Below are positions 34,590 to 46,745 of a DNA stretch of 64,000 nucleotides, piece after piece. The stretch's first letter is position 1. Each line of letters begins with the position of its first letter. This DNA is from Tipula vernalis (taxonomy: Eukaryota > Arthropoda > Insecta > Diptera > Tipulidae): assembly GCA_958295665.1 (NCBI GenBank), contig OY282559.1, forward strand, positions 251,963,461 to 252,027,460, given 5' to 3'. Position numbers and translations under genes: made by a program. Below the pieces are notes generated by a model, which had not been told where the DNA came from, made no database searches, and saw nothing but the letters and a program-made list of their open reading frames with translations.

Positions 34590-37500
34590 ATGGCACAACA
34601 TTCTGGTGCTATGAATTCACTAATTCATGATGCAAATGGTAAGTGTTTTAACACAATTAAAATATAGTATGTTTAATATGTTATACGGAAATGAGTAAAT
34701 AGCAAATTATAATATTTCATTACATTACATTGAATAAACCTTATTTATTTATTTGTTCTGTGTCAGAATATGACTTTGAATGTCACGTAGATAAGGGTAT
34801 ATTTTGGTAGGCATTTTTTCCTAAAATGAAGTCATGCGAACATCCCAACTGTAATATATTATTTAATAATTCGTTCCTAAATTATGCGTTTGTCTTCAGG
34901 AACATATAGACCTGTGGTAAATTTGTTCGTAATTGGTCTAACATCTAAAATAAAATGTTTGCAATTCCCACTTAAATGTCAATAAAGCCACGCATTTTCC
35001 TAAAATTAACTGCAAAAAGTTTATCATAGTTCCGTTCCGTACCTTAAAAGATTTACAAAATGTTTAACTAGGAGCTCACCCACACATCAATTAACACTGA
35101 CTGACTCAATTTTCAGGAGGTCACCATTTTGGGATGACCTCCAAATTATCATTCAAATTACCTCAATAACACAAAATTTCTATTATGTCATCCAGTATTT
35201 CTGGCCTAACAATTAAGCTTACGGAAAGATTATAGCTGTAACACAGTTTATTCAATAAAAAAAATTCATTAAACTTGTGATAATCTCCCATTGATGGCTT
35301 CTTTATCTTTGAAATATCTCATTAAATATTAAACAGATTTCGAACAATATTTTTCTCTACCATCTTTGGCCTCTTATTTAGTAAATTTCTTAAGCTACTG
35401 GGCTTCTTTTAAAATCCCGCCAATTTACTATTAATTAAATATTACTGGTTAAATAGTAATTCCTATTTAACTAACTTCACCTTATATTTTAAAACATTTA
35501 AACAAAACTTAAATTTGTTTCGAACCAACGAAGAAATCGAAACAAAACTTTGGGGCATGTAGGATACAGCACACGTTAGAATCGAGAATATTCTAAAATA
35601 TAGGATTTCACTCAAACCAAAAAATATCTACGTAAATATTGGTAGGTAGGTAGAATTTTTAAGTCTTACTAAAACACGTAAAACCGAGCAAACGGCGCAG
35701 TGGTTAAAGCTGCGGCGGTTGTATTGCGACGTACCGGGCTCGATCCCTGTAGGGGCGGGATGCAAAAGGGATGAAGATGAACACATCTACGACCTCCTGT
35801 TGAGAGTGCAGAATCCATAGGCCGACCCACTTTTCATGTCAGCACTATAGGTTGGCATGAAGCAATGCAATGTGCAGGTGGTTTATACAGAAACGGTTCT
35901 ATAGCCGTTCGTCCTCGATTTGACTTAACTGCGTAAGGTAGGACGGTAAAAGGGAACTGCGAAAGAGTTGGGAGTGCCTAGGGCCCCAGAACAGATTGCA
36001 GAGTTTCAAAGAGGAAACAAAAACACGTAAATTTTACATTTGTTCTAAGTTTTTGCGTTCAGCGCTTTTAGAATTTTAGATTCTACATATTTTCAACAGA
36101 CTCTATGTGTGCTGGGTGCGTCCTTTGATGAGGAATGTTAAATAATTTTAATAATTATTTAGGTTTACAATCAACTCCTGAAGCCACAAAAACAGACAAG
36201 TCAACTGAAACAAACAACTAAAGTGCACTTAAACTATTAAAATACTATTTAAAATTTCACAAAAATTCTGATTTATTTAACAAATAACGATCGTTTTCGA
36301 TCACTTAGTGATCATCATCAGATATTCTTTGCAACTGAGTTACTTATGTTGCACAGAATATCTGATGATGATCATTAAGTGAACGAAAACATTCATGCAA
36401 GTGCACTTTATTTCTTTGTTTCGGTTGAATTTTCGGTTTTTGTGGCTTCAAGAAGAAGATTGATTGTAAACCTAAATAATTATTAAAATTAAAATGGAAA
36501 CACGACAGCTCTAAATGACACAAATTAATTTTCCAGTACTGCTTTCAATGAAGACCTAAGCTAACGTTAAAAGCAAAATTTAAGTGTAACGTCAAAAAGT
36601 ATTTGTGGAGTGAAGTTATGAACAACCATATTGGCTTTAGAGGGCATAAAAATCATTAGCCGGTCGAAACTCATTTTATTTTATATCAAAACTTCCCTTA
36701 AACCAATTATTCCCTTAAATCGAAGTTTTATTGTAATATTAAATAATAGATAATTAAATAATAAGTATTTAAAAAACTGAAGAGTTGGGATTCGGAATAT
36801 TACTTATTGTGACTATGCTCCAGCTATCGGGTAATTATTCGATTATAATTCATCCTATCTAATCCTTTTTCTTAACAAATTTGATTAAGACGCTTAAAGT
36901 ATAAAGAACATATCTAATAGATTTTACTTAGGTGTTTTTTTCAGATTATTGGTAAAGTTCACGTGAAAGGGTATACATAAAAAGGTTCTTATTTTATTTT
37001 AAAAGCTTCCGGAATTTTAAGCTTTCTAGGTTGTTGCAAACGCAAATAAATTTGTATTTGGGCTAGCCTCAATAACCGTTGTATGTATTCATGCATAATA
37101 ATTCAGAATATTTATCCAAATTTTTGAATCCTGTATTAGCTAGCTGTATTATCTCAAATTTAATTTAATTATTTAAATAGAAGGACTTTTGTCCACGAGT
37201 TTATTAAAGCATTTCAGGATGATGTTTTATTGCTGAGAAATTTTATGAGATTAATAAGAGATTTTTTTATTATCGATTCCAAGTTTTCGATATTTTTAAC
37301 TAGGATGGCTTGGATAATAGAATGGGCATTTTGAAATCCACAGGTTCACAGCAAATAATTAAAGTTCTTCCTGGCGGTTCATCGGGAAAACAAGTACCCG
37401 GATTAAAAATAGTCAAAGTTGTATCGAGCAAAGAAGCAAACCGGATATTTTCGCAAAACAATATGGCCGGACCACATAATATACGTACAGCTGGACAAAA

Positions 37501-39138
37501 CTTAACACATACTCGGGGCGGTATTCCAATTAATCATACATCACATAGTGAAACAATTAAGTTAAGTCCATCCCAAATGGTAAGAATATCGTCAAATGCG
37601 GTAAGTATTATAGCTCGCCATTTATTATTTACCATTCTTTTTTGTTGTAGAATGCTCTAAAAATGGTTGGATCATCAAATCAAACAAAACGAATAATTGC
37701 AGTACCGCCACCACAGGTGATGGCCTCAACTACAACATCAATTAAAAAAGCGTAAACATTTCCGGTTGAACCACTGTTGTATAAATAAAATAGCATAAGT
37801 TTTAAATTTCAGAGCCGCCACATCATCTGGACGTGTACAACCGCGAAGACGGAAAACAGATAAGGTTGGTAAAGGGTTGCGACATTTTTCGATGAAAGTT
37901 TGCGAAAAGGTTGAGGAAAAAGGTGTTACAACTTACAATGAAGTAGCCGATGAATTAGTGCAAGAAGAAATTGAGGGTCAACCAATTGATCCGATGAATT
38001 ATGACCAAAAGAATATACGACGTCGTGTCTACGATGCCTTAAATGTTCTTATGGCGATGAATATTATTTCAAAGGAGAAAAAGGAAATTCGCTGGATAGG
38101 ATTGCCTACCAATTCGATACAGCAATGTAATTCACTCGAAATCGAAAATCAAAAGCGACGCAAACGCATAGAAGAGAAACAACGAAAACTCCGTGATCTT
38201 CTATTGAAGCAGGTCTCATTCAAAAGCCTTGTTACACGAAATAAAGAAGCTGAAGAAAAGGGCATAATTCCTACGCCAGATTCAGCGATCCAGTTGCCTT
38301 TCATTATTGTTAATACGCATAAGAAAACTCAAACTAATTGTAGTATAGCTAATGATAAGTAAGTATAGGTGTAAATGTGATCCTTTGGGGTGCAACTTCT
38401 ATTAATCCTGTTAAATTTTCCTAAACCAAATAATCCAATTTTTCATTTTTTCTTTCTTTCCTTTAGCCTTGTATGTAATATAGTTGGTTGTTGTTTTTAA
38501 TAAGCGCATCCTTATTATATAAATTATTTTGAAGTTCCTGAATTCTATTTTTTTTTTTTTTTTTTTTACTGAATTGTTATTAATAAAACCCTTTATGTAC
38601 CTTTTTACAATCCTATGTTATGTTTATGCGTGTAATTCTGTCACGATAATATCGTGATAGGCGAAATTTTTACATAATACATTTTTCTGTTTTAGATCTG
38701 AATATTTTTTTACATTTGAAGACACATTTCAAATTCACGATGATGTGGAAGTATTGAAATTAATGGGCTTACTTTTAGGTAAGCTAAACGCTGTTTCGTG
38801 TTTGTACAATAATATTTATATAATTTAAATACAGGTTTGGACAAAGGGGAATGTGCTACTGAAGATATAGAACGGGCTAAGTCTATGGTACCAAAGGCAT
38901 TCAGGAAGTATATAGAAAGTAAGAGTTTACAAAGAAATTGGTTTCTCGGATACGCCGGACTTCATATTTGTATTTCATTTTAGTGTACGGTCGGGGACAA
39001 GACGAATCACCGACAGAAGACTACGATCCTTCTTACCATGAATATATGGATAGCAGTGATTTTATAACACCTAAAACTGAATACTGCGAAGAAGATGAGG
39101 AGGATGAAATGGTTGCAAGTGATAGTGATATTGATTAA
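34590..39138 (+). CDS. Dp: Transcription factor Dp (E2F dimerisation partner)
   Basis: Heterodimerises with E2F to bind cell-cycle promoters. Seven coding exons join in frame: 34590-34638, 37344-37600, 37651-37751, 37813-38358, 38696-38778, 38835-38918 and 38984-39138, total 1275 nt (424 aa plus stop), near the length of vertebrate TFDP1. All introns are GT-AG. Exon 4 holds the winged-helix DNA-binding domain (residues about 158-235): [19 protein letters not shown], then [20 protein letters not shown] (the DEF box). The coiled-coil/dimerisation region follows ([28 protein letters not shown]). The C terminus is acidic (EEDEEDE). Intron 1 is 2.7 kb and holds a SINE and a MITE. The exon 2 acceptor (TCCACAG|GTTCAC) was chosen because it alone restores the frame from exon 1; an acceptor at about 37302 gives a stop. 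Confidence 0.92.
35671..36031 (+). mobile_element. tRNA-derived SINE with 12-bp target-site duplication
   Basis: The head at 35686-35757 has a pol III box A (GCGCAGTGGTTAAAGC) and, about 30 bp on, box B (GGGCTCGATCC), as in tRNA genes, but no cloverleaf closes as a functional tRNA. A ~260-bp body follows. The copy is bounded by AAAACACGTAAA at 35671-35682 and 36020-36031, so the inserted SINE is 35683-36019. It sits in sense orientation in Dp intron 1. Confidence 0.88.
36147..36486. mobile_element. ~340-bp MITE in Dp intron 1
   Basis: Long inverted ends: TAATTATTTAGGTTTACAAT at about 36151 and its complement at about 36466-36485, then a paired GAAGCCACAAAAAC, and inner ATCATCATCAGATATTCT / complement around 36313 and 36360. 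The AT-rich border makes the target duplication ambiguous. Confidence 0.75.
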
Positions 39139-39201
39139 AGATAAATCACATGATTTTTGCCATTTCATAAAAAAATCTACATTTGTTTATTTAATAATAT
39201 T

Positions 39202-39207
39202 AATAAA
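39202..39207 (+). terminator. Putative Dp polyadenylation signal
   Basis: AATAAA about 65 bp after the Dp stop codon. The region is AT-rich, so the hexamer alone is weak evidence. Confidence 0.4.
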
Positions 39208-39593
39208 CAAACAAAATTGAATGAAAACTAAAAATTTGTAAATACAGATTATAAACAAATCAACTAAAAACAAATAATATTTTAATAATTTTATCTCTTC
39301 TAAACATTTTTTGGGAATGCGAATTTTATCAGTTTAATCATTTTTGTAATTTAGTCAGGCGGGATATTCCGGAGAAATTGTAAAAGAAACATTTTTTTTG
39401 TTAAATTTTAAGTCGCCACTGTGTGGTTTTGTTTTATTTTATATTTTTAAAGTGAAACATTTTTTTTTTAAACTAGTTTTTAATGAATCAAATTATATTA
39501 TTTGCAAATAATGTTAAAGAATTATAATTATAGTACAATACACCTTAGTTATTTCAAACAAACAAAATAATTAATAAAATAAGCAGTATTTTC

Positions 39594-39825
39594 CTATAAA
39601 TCCTCGTCATCAAAAAGATCTTCAAAATCATTAAAAAAATCTGCATGGACATCCTTTTCATTTGCGGCCAAGTCCATTAACAATCCAGTAGTTCCTCCCG
39701 CCTATTCCCAAAACATTTGAGGTTAGTTATAAAAATTTAATATGCCAAGTGAACTTTACCTCTTCCATATCACCGTATTGGCCAGCCCCCTCTGGGAACA
39801 TTTCATCAACAACGGTTGGTTTCAT
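39594..39825 (-). CDS. COPS9: COP9 signalosome subunit 9 (COPS9/CSNAP)
   Basis: A 57-aa protein, the small ninth subunit of the COP9 signalosome, which deneddylates cullin-RING ligases. Exon 1 is 39825-39760 (22 codons, [20 protein letters not shown]...), donor GTAAAG; exon 2 is 39701-39594 (35 codons and TAG), acceptor GAATAG; the intron is 58 bp. The second exon has [20 protein letters not shown] and an acidic aromatic end [10 protein letters not shown], the part known to anchor the subunit in the complex. The length equals that of human COPS9 and nearly every conserved block is present. It is convergent with Dp; the stop codons are about 455 bp apart. Both exons are too short to stand out as open frames. 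Confidence 0.92.
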
Positions 39826-40284
39826 TTTGAGATATTTGGAAATTTCCTTTTTAGTTAGAGAAAACTGAATTTTTAGTTTCATTCACCAATACCGTATCAC
39901 GAGAAAAAGACAACAGAAATTATCTGTCAAATTTGGCTGTTTTGTTGTCAAACAAAATGATGCCCAACAAACCATTTTAAAATAAAAGTACTGATTTTGA
40001 AAAGTTGAGCCATCGACCCGGCTAGGTAAGTTTTTGCTCATAGGTTTCATAAATGAAATTTCTGTGGCTTATTCCAATCTACCGCAGATCTGCTCGAGCA
40101 AGCAATTATGCCCAGCAAACGATAGGTAGAGACAATCTCGACGGAAACGGAATTACGCACAGAACGCAAAAATTAATTTACTACTGTAAAAACAAAGATT
40201 TTTCTGACAATCTCGACACATGTTTTTGACATTAAAATAATAAAAACTTTCTAACATGAATAAACTTTTTGATTTCCATGGTCG

Positions 40285-40377
40285 TGTTCAATCGGGCCAA
40301 AATGATAAAAAATATCATGATATTTTATCCCACCCTAACTTCGTTTTGTAATACTGTACGTCAAACCCGATTGAACA
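40285..40377. mobile_element. 93-bp MITE with TGTTCAATCGG ends
   Basis: Starts TGTTCAATCGGG and ends CCCGATTGAACA, with an internal AAATATCATGATATTT palindrome. An inverted copy of exactly the same length lies at 40877-40969 in the centre of the foldback element. Confidence 0.75.
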
Positions 40378-40399
40378 ACCAAAATTGATACAAACCTAG

Positions 40400-41441
40400 T
40401 GTTCAATCGGTCAAAAATGATAAAAAATATCATGATATTTTTTATCACTTTTCGCATTAAACGCACTCATTTATCACACAAAAAAACCAACTTTTTTCTT
40501 GGTTCCAGCTGTCAATTTTGAATTTATTTTCTTTATATTTTCAGTATTTAAATTAAATTAAATTTGATTTTTTAAGATATTCATATGGTATTTACACAGT
40601 CACCTATTTATTTAAACATAAATAATAATTTATATTTCGAAGTTTTGTCTGAGAACACAAACACAATAAAACTCAAACTAAAATTATTTGTTTCTCCAAT
40701 ATTTGGATAAAAACCAAATAGTTTCAATATCAAAATAATTTATAAACAAAAATAATTAAAAAATATAACATTTAATTAAAAACCTAACGACAAAACGAGT
40801 TTAGTGAATTTTACAAAGCAATTTAAAACAAAATGTAACATTTAAAATCAATTTATCATTTTTTATCAATTTTGGTTGTTCAATCGGGTTTGACGTACGG
40901 TATTACAAAATGAAGTAAGGGTGGGATAAAATATCATGATATTTTTTATCATTTTTGCCCGATTGAACACGTCCAAAATGATAAATTGATTTTAAATGTT
41001 ACATTTTGTTTTAAATCGCTTTGTAAACTTCAATAAACTCATTTTGTCGTCAGGTTTTTAATTAAATGTATATATTTTTTAATTATTTTTTGTTTATAAA
41101 TTATTTTGATATTGAAACTATTTGGTTTTTATCCAAATATTGGAGACACAAATAATTTTAGTTTGAGTTTTGATGTGTTTGTGTTCTCAGACAAAACTTA
41201 GAATTATAAATTATTATTTATGTTTAAATAAATAGATGACTGTGTAAATACCATATGAATATCTTAAAAAAGCAAATTCAATTTAATTTAAGTACCGAAA
41301 ATATCATAAAGAAAATAAATTCAAAATTGACAGCTGGAACCAAGAAAAAAGTTGGTTTTTTGTGTGATAAATGAGTGCGTTTAATGCCAAAAGTGATAAA
41401 AAATATCATGATATTTTTTATCATTTTTGCCCGATTGAACA
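40400..41441. mobile_element. 1042-bp foldback element with ~470-bp arms and a 93-bp MITE in the centre
   Basis: The left arm 40400-40876 and right arm 40970-41441 are close reverse complements for their whole length. The ends TGTTCAATCGG / CCGATTGAACA are shared with the 93-bp element that forms the loop (40877-40969). CTAG flanks both ends (40396-40399, 41442-41445), consistent with a TA or CTAG duplication. A diverged relative is at about 58596-58972. Confidence 0.85.
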
Positions 41442-41883
41442 CTAGGCATAAATCCATATTTTGATGGCTCTAAATCATATTTTGTAAACCCCTTTTTTGA
41501 CCAATTTAAATTTTCCGGTCGTAGCATAAAATCTACTAATCTAGTTAATAACTGATAATTTAGTGACATAAAACCGTTTAATGTGATTGGTATCACTTTA
41601 ATTTATATAACTTTAGTTCCCAAGAATGTCTTTCATTTTGCATTTTTTTACATCATAAAGTGACACTTGAATCCGTTCTTGCGTGCAATATTGAAAATAA
41701 TTTAATTTTAGAACTTGGTCTAATGCGCTCCGTCCGTCGACTTTATTAATTCCGCATATATTTTCTTGTAATTTAACTTTTGCGCTATTGCGTGACTAAA
41801 AGGGGATGAGACTGTCTGGGGGATAAAGCTTATTGCCAGCAAAACAAAAGGGGTTTGACCGTTTGACAAAAATGTCTTTGTTA

Positions 41884-42504
41884 AGAGAGAACCAGCCAAC
41901 ATTTAAGACATTTAACGTAACAGTGCAGTATATGGAGTTTACATGTTACTGTCCAGCGAACCTTTAAGAAATGTTCGTTCAGTTTCGTTAAATTGAACTG
42001 TCAACTTAACAGAGCGAAAATTATCGCGCAAAACTGAAGGAAATGTCAAAAATTCAAATTGCCCTTTGTGCAAATCTTCTTGTGGGAGCTCATTGTACAT
42101 TTTATGCATAAATTCAAAATTATTTATTTATGTTCATGTAGGTAAATTGAAAACCGAATTATTAAAGACTTTATAAATTGTAACATCAAATTATTTATTT
42201 TCAAATTTATTTATTTTCGTTTTTTTTCTTACGCCACAAGATCTGTGTCTTTTATTATTTATGTTTATGTCCTTTAAGAATTTAAGGCTTTTTAAAAATT
42301 AAAATACCTTTCGGAGTTCCTCCAATTCCATCGCCAGTTCAAAATTCTACACAAATTTTTAAAAATATTAATACGAGCTACCGTCACCATCAAAGCAATT
42401 GACAAGTTATGTTACAGTTTCGCTAGCCAATCTGTCAAATTTTCCGTAAGAAAAAACTTTCGTTAAATTCTGTTAAATGTCTTAAATGTTCGCTGGTTGG
42501 CTCT
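41884..42504. mobile_element. 621-bp MITE with TTA duplications (PIF/Harbinger type)
   Basis: Ends AGAGAGAACCAGCCAACATT and the complement of AGAGCCAACCAGCGAACATT share ~34 bp through GACATTTAAC. TTA flanks at 41881-41883 and 42505-42507 are the 3-bp TWA duplication typical of PIF/Harbinger. No transposase inside. Confidence 0.75.
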
Positions 42505-42509
42505 TTAGC

Positions 42510-43150
42510 CACCGGCATAAGAACAGACAAAAACAATAAAATAAGAGCGATAGAAATGTCATACAATTCACTTGACAAAGACCCTTCCCGAAAGTTATAC
42601 ACAGCATTCAAAAATTCATTTGCGCAGTAGGTGAAGTTCTTCGTTCAAACATTTAATTTTGCAGCAAAATCAACGCAGTTGGTCGTTCAAAAATTACATT
42701 TGACAAACGCAGCGGTAGGAGTCTTGTTCTGTACGCGTTAGGGAGTAGGCCTAAACAAAAAAAGTGGATAAGGTAAGTCGTAATTAATAAGTAGTTCTTC
42801 GTACTGCTTAATTTCGTAAAAGGCCCATAATTTCGAAAAAGCCCATAATTTCGTAAAAGGCCCATAATTTCGTGCACAGAGCGAAAGAATTGCCTTTTTT
42901 ACGATTTATAAAAAACACGTTGTTAAAAAAGATTTCGGATCTGCTCGATATTATTTGAGCTATCGATAATTTATCATGCACTAACGATATGAATCTATGC
43001 CATTTTACAACGTGACACACTTTTAACAAAAATAACTATAATAAATATTAAAATTACTATTAAATATTACCAATAATTATAAAATACATCAATTAATACT
43101 TTTTGTGAAATAACATAATCTATCCAGTGCCCCAGGACTTCCATCGAGAA
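42510..43150. repeat. Intergenic with CCCATAATTTCG short tandem repeat
   Basis: At about 42820-42872 the word GGCCCATAATTTCGTAAAA (about 19 bp) is present three times plus a partial copy. Nothing else supportable in this stretch. Confidence 0.6.
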
Positions 43151-44367
43151 GTTTCTGTGGTTTTTTTTATTGGAAAAATATAACTCACTGGTCTTATGGA
43201 TTGAAAGATCTGACCTGACCAAATTTAAAAACAAACAAACAAATGCAGCCGTATGCAGTTGCTTTATAGTAACTCCATAGATGCAATCAGTCAATTATTA
43301 GAGGCTTTCCAATCGACCACCGCAAGAAGTTATAAGCAAGGTTCCGAACTGAACCCGAACCCGCTCCGGTTCAAAGATTTTGAGTAATTTTTTCGAACCC
43401 GAATTTCGCGGGTTCGATTCAATCGGGTTCAGGGTTGACAAAAAAAAAATCGCATATCGCATTAATTTTTTATCATCATCCAACAATTTAGACAGCCGGG
43501 CTAATTTTGAACTAACCATATAACAGTATTGCTGTATAAATGGTACAATTCCATATTATTCTGTGGCTTTTATCTCGATTATATTAAAACACAAATTTTT
43601 TTTTATATATATAATTTTTTATAATTTCCGAACTAAAATTTAATTATCAATGTATTTAAAAACAATAAATTAAACACACCCCGCTAAACAATTTAACCCT
43701 TGTGTTTACAACCGAATACAACAACAACTACACAATACATACAACTATACTAAAAACAAGTTACAATCGAGTTTTGGAAAAACTTTTCTTGAAATTCCAT
43801 TCAGAACATATAATTGTTAAGCTACTGAAGGATTCATGTCGATAAGTTACCTAAATCAATAAAATTTTGGTCATTAAAATTGAAAAACATACCCGGGTAT
43901 GCGGTTGTAAACATAAAGGTTAAGCGAATTCGCAAAATACGTCGCATAAGCGTACTACAAACGTATCACTTTTTTGCTTGTCACAAACACATTCTCAAAT
44001 TTAAATAAAATATATGTGGTATAAAAATACCTCGCAAACAAACTTAATTATCATGATGCAGAAATGACGTAAAGGTTTCGTTTTTGCTACACCAAAACGT
44101 AACACCAAATTCCTTTATGAATATTGGGTGTTTTCTTTTATTCATTCCATAGAAAGAATAGAACGAATAGAATATCGGTCACGTGACCTAAGAATATTCT
44201 GAACGAAATATTTAAAAGAATGTAACAGAATACTTTTTTGACAGCAACTCATTTTGTTTTAAATCAGTTAACTAATTTGTGTTATCCTGTTAGTGTAGCG
44301 TAGAGTGAAGCAAAATAAAGTATAAGTAATTAAAGTGATTAGTTTGGATTAATAAAGAAACTTATTA

Positions 44368-44587
44368 GGCTATAGTAAACTTCTCGGGGGTACATGAATT
44401 AAATAAATTTTTCATTAAGGAAAATTAAAAAATAATAAAAAAGTAATAAAAAAAAAAATTTTTTAATTTAAATATTAAACATTTTTTTATTGTTTTCTTT
44501 TAATTTTTTTTATTATTTTTTTATAATTTTTTAATTTTCCTTAATGAAAAATTTGTTTAATTCATGTACCCCCAGTTTACTATAGCC
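44368..44587. mobile_element. 220-bp MITE with perfect 8-bp duplication (hAT type)
   Basis: Ends GGCTATAGTAAAC and GTTTACTATAGCC, with inverted arms of ~90 bp (GGGGGTACATGAATT..., TTTTTCATTAAGGAAAATTA). ACTTATTA occurs at 44360-44367 and 44588-44595, an exact 8-bp target duplication as made by hAT transposases. It lies just upstream of the second Harbinger transposase. Confidence 0.9.
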
Positions 44588-44605
44588 ACTTATTATACTT
44601 AATAA

Positions 44606-45912
44606 ATGGATCAACCGGAATTAATTGGTATTACGCTAAGTGCCAAAATAGCTTGGATTTCAGTGTTTGAAAGTGATTCAAGTGATTCGGAAGATGATGA
44701 TATCATTAAAAACCCGAAAAATTTAAATTATTTCGAAAATACGGTGTGTTCTTTAAATGATCATCAGTTTAAGGCGCATTTCCGTATGGTACCTGGTACT
44801 TTTGAGTTGCTGTTTCAAAATATTTGTTACATCGATAGCAAATACGTCGATATAGCACGAGGTCATCCAAGAATTGCCCTTGAGAAGCAATTGCTGATGA
44901 CATTATGGTATTTGGCTAATATCGAATGTTTTAGGGACGTAAATTTACAAATTGCTCACATACATTATATATAATAACTTTTTTTTATTCTTCAATGTTA
45001 TGTTTTTATAGATCAGTCTCGGACAGGTTTGGCGTTTCTATTAACGCTTGCTGGAATGCCGTTTTTGATATTTGTAAACAAATATTAAAAATCAATCACC
45101 AAAAAAAAAATCATTGCTTGGCCGTCTGAGACAAAAGCCTTGGAAACAACCATTTTTTTCCAAAACAAAACTAAATTCCCAGGTAATATAGAACAATTTT
45201 ATAAAATAAAATACATACTAAACCAAGATTATAAATAGGAATCATCGGATGCATCGACGGATCCCACATTGCTATCCAGCGCCACATGAATATGCAAACT
45301 CATATGTAAACCGAAAAAAATTCCATTCGGTTTTACTGCAAGGTGTTTGTGATCAATATATGAACTTCATAGATTGATATGCAGGTGAGGCAGGATCTAG
45401 TCACGATTCATGCCTTTTCAGAAGGTCAAGTTTATTCACAAAAATTTCAAATGGTTTGTAAATTATATATGTAAATAAATAATTATTAAATACACACCTG
45501 TTTTTTAGGTTCTTTAATAATTCCAGATGACAGACATATGGTGGGAGATCTGGGATACGGCCTTAAAAGTTACCTTCTGACACCATATAAAGACACGAGT
45601 AGTTTAACTCATGAACAAGGCGTTTACAACAGGGCACATTCGTCAGCGAGGGTAACCATTGAAAGAGCATTTGGTCTATTGAAAGGACGATTTCGGCGAC
45701 TTGACGACTTGAACACTCGAAGATCGGATTTAATACCACTCATAATAATGACCGCTTGCATATTACATAATATTTGTCTGCAGAATGGCGATAATTTGTT
45801 GCATGATTTTATTATTAACCCTGACGATGGAAGCAGCGACCCAGCACCCGTTAGTACTGAAAGAAACAGTAATTTGAAAAGAAACCAAATTCTCCGAATT
45901 TTAAATAATTAA
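44606..45912 (+). pseudogene. PIF/Harbinger transposase, second copy, broken
   Basis: Exon-like frame 44606-44974 starts MDQPELIGITLSAK, acidic, and contains PRIALEKQLLMTLWYLANIE, typical of the HARBI1 N-terminal region. It is followed, after a likely intron (acceptor TTTTTATAG at 45011), by SDRFGVSINACWNAVFDICK. GIIGCIDGSHIAI at about 45239 keeps the first catalytic Asp. The distal frame 45538-45912 has the VGDLGYGLKSYL, ARVTIERAFGLLKGRFRRL and TACILHNICL blocks. In-frame stops near 45300-45400 and a frame change make it nonfunctional as it stands. It is not the same subfamily as the copy at 30-772. Confidence 0.85.
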
Positions 45913-46028
45913 TTTTTATATATTTTTATTAATTCATTCATAATTCATTTATACATCATTATTCATTTAAACCTAACAATTATTTCATTTTCATTTTAAT
46001 ATCAAATAAATATGTACACTATAATTTT

Positions 46029-46745
46029 TTAATTAACTATTTTATTTACTAATTTTTCAAATAATCCGATGAATCGGTCCTGTCTCTCCATCTTCTCAGA
46101 ATGCCTTTTATTTTTCTCTTCATCGACAATTTTTCTTTTTCTTTTTAAGACTGATGGCGGAGAAGTGGTTGTGGTTTCTTCGATTATGCAGTCTGCAAAA
46201 TCATAATTGCTACTGCAACCTACTTCAGATGAGTTCGTTTCAGAATTTATCCTTATATTAGGATCATCGCTGGAACAGGTTGCAGGAGGAGTTATTTCTG
46301 GCCTTTTATTTAATAATTCCTCCATTAGGTCGTAATATTCCCATTGCTTGTGGGAATTTCCACTATTGTTGTTGTGGTAATGACTTTTTTATACATGGTT
46401 TTTAGACCTTTCCACTTTCCGTCACACTGTTCACCACTTACCTTTTTTGGCGTACGGTAGATAATTTTTCTAAAAAAATAATTACATATATACATATTAT
46501 AAATTATTAAGCATGTAAAATAAGCTACCAGCAATCTCGCTCCATACTATTTGTTTTGGTTGGCGGTCGAATATTGTGAAATATTCTGTGTAAAGATTAA
46601 TTAAACACCGAATGTCACCTGGGCCCCACTTTAAACTATCTGAAATAAAGAAACATAACCACGGTTTTTTTTTTAAATATTTTAAACAAATCAATAAATT
46701 TGCAAATATTTAATAAATACACACCTTCACTATGATTATTATCCA
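46029..46745 (-). CDS. SANT/Myb-like partner protein of the Harbinger element
   Basis: Minus-strand exons: a start ATG near 46745 (MDNNHSE, donor GTGTGT), then 46640-46535 (DSLKWGPGDIRCLINLYTEY ... VWSEIAG, acceptor TTTCAG), then about 46470-46029 (KIIYRTPKKVSGEQCDGKWK, MYKKVITTTT, and the basic tail RKRKIVDEEKNKRHSEKMER). Spaced tryptophans (KWG, VWSEIA, KWKGLK) fit a trihelix-type SANT/Myb DNA-binding domain. This is the usual second gene of Harbinger elements, and it is convergent with the transposase. One short frame step occurs between 46325 and 46330, possibly a missed splice. It may be intact, but this was not fully proved. Confidence 0.65.

Noticed and set aside
35686..35757. Functional tRNA gene
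   Set aside because: A and B boxes are present but no proper acceptor stem or anticodon arm can be drawn; the 12-bp duplication and long body indicate a SINE.
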